From Chrysomallon squamiferum (taxonomy: Eukaryota; Mollusca; Gastropoda; Neomphalida; Peltospiridae), in assembly GCA_012295275.1 (NCBI GenBank), contig CM022676.1:6154719-6174718 (forward strand): a DNA stretch of 20,000 nt, in the 5' to 3' direction. Position 1 is the first letter of the stretch. Every line of letters begins with the position of its first letter. The translations under genes were made by a program, and so were the position numbers. Below the pieces are notes generated by a model, which searched no databases, was not told the origin of the DNA, and saw only the letters and a list, made by a program, of their open reading frames with translations. Positions 18,785 through 20,000 of the stretch are shown here, piece by piece.

Positions 18785-18975
18785 TTTTGAAGTGCAGTTT
18801 TGTTTAGTGTACAGACCTTGAATTATTTATCAGCTGGCTTTTCAGTTTAAATTATCAAAAGGTAATTGTTCATTGTAATTATTTGCATTGTCTTAATTTT
18901 TTTTAGGATCTAATGTGTTTTCCTTTGCTGTTACATAGTCAGATTTTCAGTTTTAACATCAAAAGCCAGAATGCA
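18580..18975. repeat. Diverged tandem repeat, about 2.5 copies, with T43 between copies
   Basis: AAGTTCAGTTTGTTTAATGT (18602) and AAGTGCAGTTTTGTTTAGTGT (18790) begin two copies. Each continues to ATTATTT-CAG-TTTCAG-TTAAATT and then AA-G-TTAAT. A shorter third piece ends with CAGATTTTCAGTTTTAACATC (about 18941). A run of 43 T (18739-18781) sits between copies one and two. Confidence 0.65.
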
Positions 18976-19012
18976 AATTTGTGCACCATTTTGATGACTT
19001 TAAATCATGTTT

Positions 19013-19037
19013 AAAAAAAAAAAAAAAAAAAAAAAAA
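19013..19037. repeat. A25 homopolymer
   Basis: A run of 25 A. 19100-19200 then holds two weakly similar segments (TTAATATTCATGAATATC and TTAGAATTCATAAATAT). No gene. Confidence 0.85.
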
Positions 19038-19312
19038 GAACTTATTTGGAATACTGAAATTTCATTTATTCATTCAGCACTAAACAGGCCATAACATTCA
19101 TTAGTATTTCTTTATTTTTCTATCATAGCCTTATTAATATTCATGAATATCTTCTTCTGTATTTGTCCTAGCACTATTAGAATTCATAAATATTTTCTAT
19201 CACCAGTCAATGTCAAACAACAAAGCTTCTTTTTAATGCGGCCTAATTTCTGTACACACAAAATCTTGACATCTTTATCTTGAATATCGGTCAATATTCT
19301 TGGTCACTTGGT

Positions 19313-19343
19313 TATTTATTTATTTATTTATTTATTTATTTTC
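19313..19343. repeat. (TTTA)n microsatellite
   Basis: About seven TTTA units. Confidence 0.9.
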
Positions 19344-19424
19344 CTTTTGTTCTCTTGTTTACGTGGAGACATCCTTTACAGTTTGCTGTTACTATGGAAG
19401 CCATTGTCACTTGTCAATCACTCA

Positions 19425-19505
19425 TGTGACAGGTTTGTGGTTAATGCCCAGGAACAAGGAATGACAGGTTGTAGGCTCAGTTCTCACTGCTGCCCACAAT
19501 GAGAT
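19425..19505 (+). mobile_element. Possible tRNA-derived SINE remnant
   Basis: GGCTCAGTTCTC (19474-19485) fits a Pol III B-box. It follows GTGGTTAATGCCCAGGAACA, which resembles a D-arm start, and is followed by ACTGCTGCCCACAATGAG. No tail or target duplication is seen. Confidence 0.4.
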
Positions 19506-19682
19506 TTTTGTTAAATATTTGATGGAGTATTGGTTTGAATGGGATATTTTTTTTTTAATTCCAGTTAAAGGTTTTATCAAAAGCTTGAAGTATGAGGTTT
19601 TACCAAAAAATAATTATGTGTTGTTCCATAGCAGTTTGGCTTTGGGTTTCCATGACACTGTTATGTTTTCAGAGTGTTGCTT

Positions 19683-19748
19683 TCTTCTGTCTATCCTTCC
19701 TTTCTTTCTTTCCTTCTTTCTTTCTTCATCCTTTCTTCCTTCATTCTT
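19683..19748. repeat. Polypyrimidine (TTTC)n tract
   Basis: C/T-only runs of CTTTC, CCTT and TTTC units on the + strand; a potential purine-pyrimidine triplex-type tract. Confidence 0.85.
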
Positions 19749-20000
19749 AAGTTGTTTATACGTAATATAATAAGACAGGATTATTATTTTTTTTTTTTTT
19801 TTTTTTATTTTTTTTTTAATATAATTTTTTTTAATTCCCTGGTATAATATGAACTTATATCACATTGCTTGTTTCATTGTCCTTCCTTTATTATTAAGTT
19901 GTTTATACATAATGTAATAAAACATAATTACATTTTTCTTTAGTTTCCTATTTTAAATTTTTAATTGTCTGGTATAATATAAATCTGTATCACATTGCTT
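19749..20000. repeat. 140-147 bp tandem repeat reaching the window edge
   Basis: AAGTTGTTTATACGTAATAT (19749) recurs as AAGTTGTTTATACATAATGT (19896), and CTGGTATAATATGAACTTAT (19839) recurs near 19979. Both copies end in ATCACATTGCTT, the second exactly at the window edge, so the array may continue. Confidence 0.85.

Larger units (their letters stand above)
6236..20000 (+). other. ETHE1: Probable ETHE1 intron 2 (partial, at least 13.8 kb)
   Basis: It begins with the consensus donor GTAAGT at 6236. No in-phase ETHE1 exon 3 is visible to the right edge. The content is mostly simple repeats, minisatellites and AT-rich DNA. Low CpG density throughout is compatible with one continuous transcribed, methylated gene body. 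Two - strand exon candidates lie within it, so nested or unrelated genes are possible. Confidence 0.55.

Noticed and set aside
6236-20000. Search for ETHE1 exon 3 (NTHxHADH)
   Set aside because: Reading for HADH-type codons (such as GCTGACCAT or GCAGATCAT in context) gave only out-of-context matches, for example CCAGATCAT near 14280; no exon supported.

Overview
This is an AT-rich (roughly 70-75% A+T, estimated by eye), intron-dominated eukaryotic window. It is full of microsatellites, long A/T homopolymers, degenerate minisatellites and decayed tRNA-derived SINE-like pieces. It has GT-AG introns, a mitochondrial-type presequence and metazoan-style promoter motifs, so it is animal DNA. A lophotrochozoan such as a mollusc, possibly a cephalopod, fits the repeat style, but the sequence does not prove the taxon.

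The one gene I recognise is ETHE1, the mitochondrial persulfide dioxygenase, on the + strand. Exon 1 is 2479-2718: presequence and long N-terminal region, phase-0 end, donor GTATGT. Exon 2 is 6091-6235: start of the metallo-beta-lactamase fold, phase-1 end, donor GTAAGT. The next exon, which should carry the metal-binding HxHxDH motif, is not found in the remaining 13.8 kb, so intron 2 probably runs off the right edge. The promoter (2313-2460) has an ETS/GABP (NRF-2) site, an NRF-1-like site and a TATA box inside a near-perfect palindrome, a combination that fits a nuclear gene for a mitochondrial enzyme.

Layout: 1-1600 holds trinucleotide and tetranucleotide repeats plus a compact CCAAT/CRE/heat-shock-element/TATA cluster (377-462) with no visible gene. 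1600-2478 is upstream DNA and the ETHE1 promoter. 2719-6090 is intron 1. 6236-20000 is intron 2 with much repetitive DNA. Two short stretches on the - strand look like exons of other genes: 12361-12547 (good splice donor, 62 open codons, nuclear-looking and PIP-box-like peptide) and 11044-11120 (MAM-domain-like start).

The most interesting observations are: decayed copies of both splice boundaries of ETHE1 exon 2 in the flanking introns, the donor-side copy differing mostly at synonymous positions; a sharp drop in CpG density about 0.9 kb downstream of the start codon that continues to the right edge; a ten-unit array of TGACCT (nuclear-receptor half-site) repeats spaced 21-22 bp apart on one strand; and the stress-type promoter cluster at the left end. 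I found no CRISPR array, intact transposon, tRNA, rRNA or bacterial-type gene.
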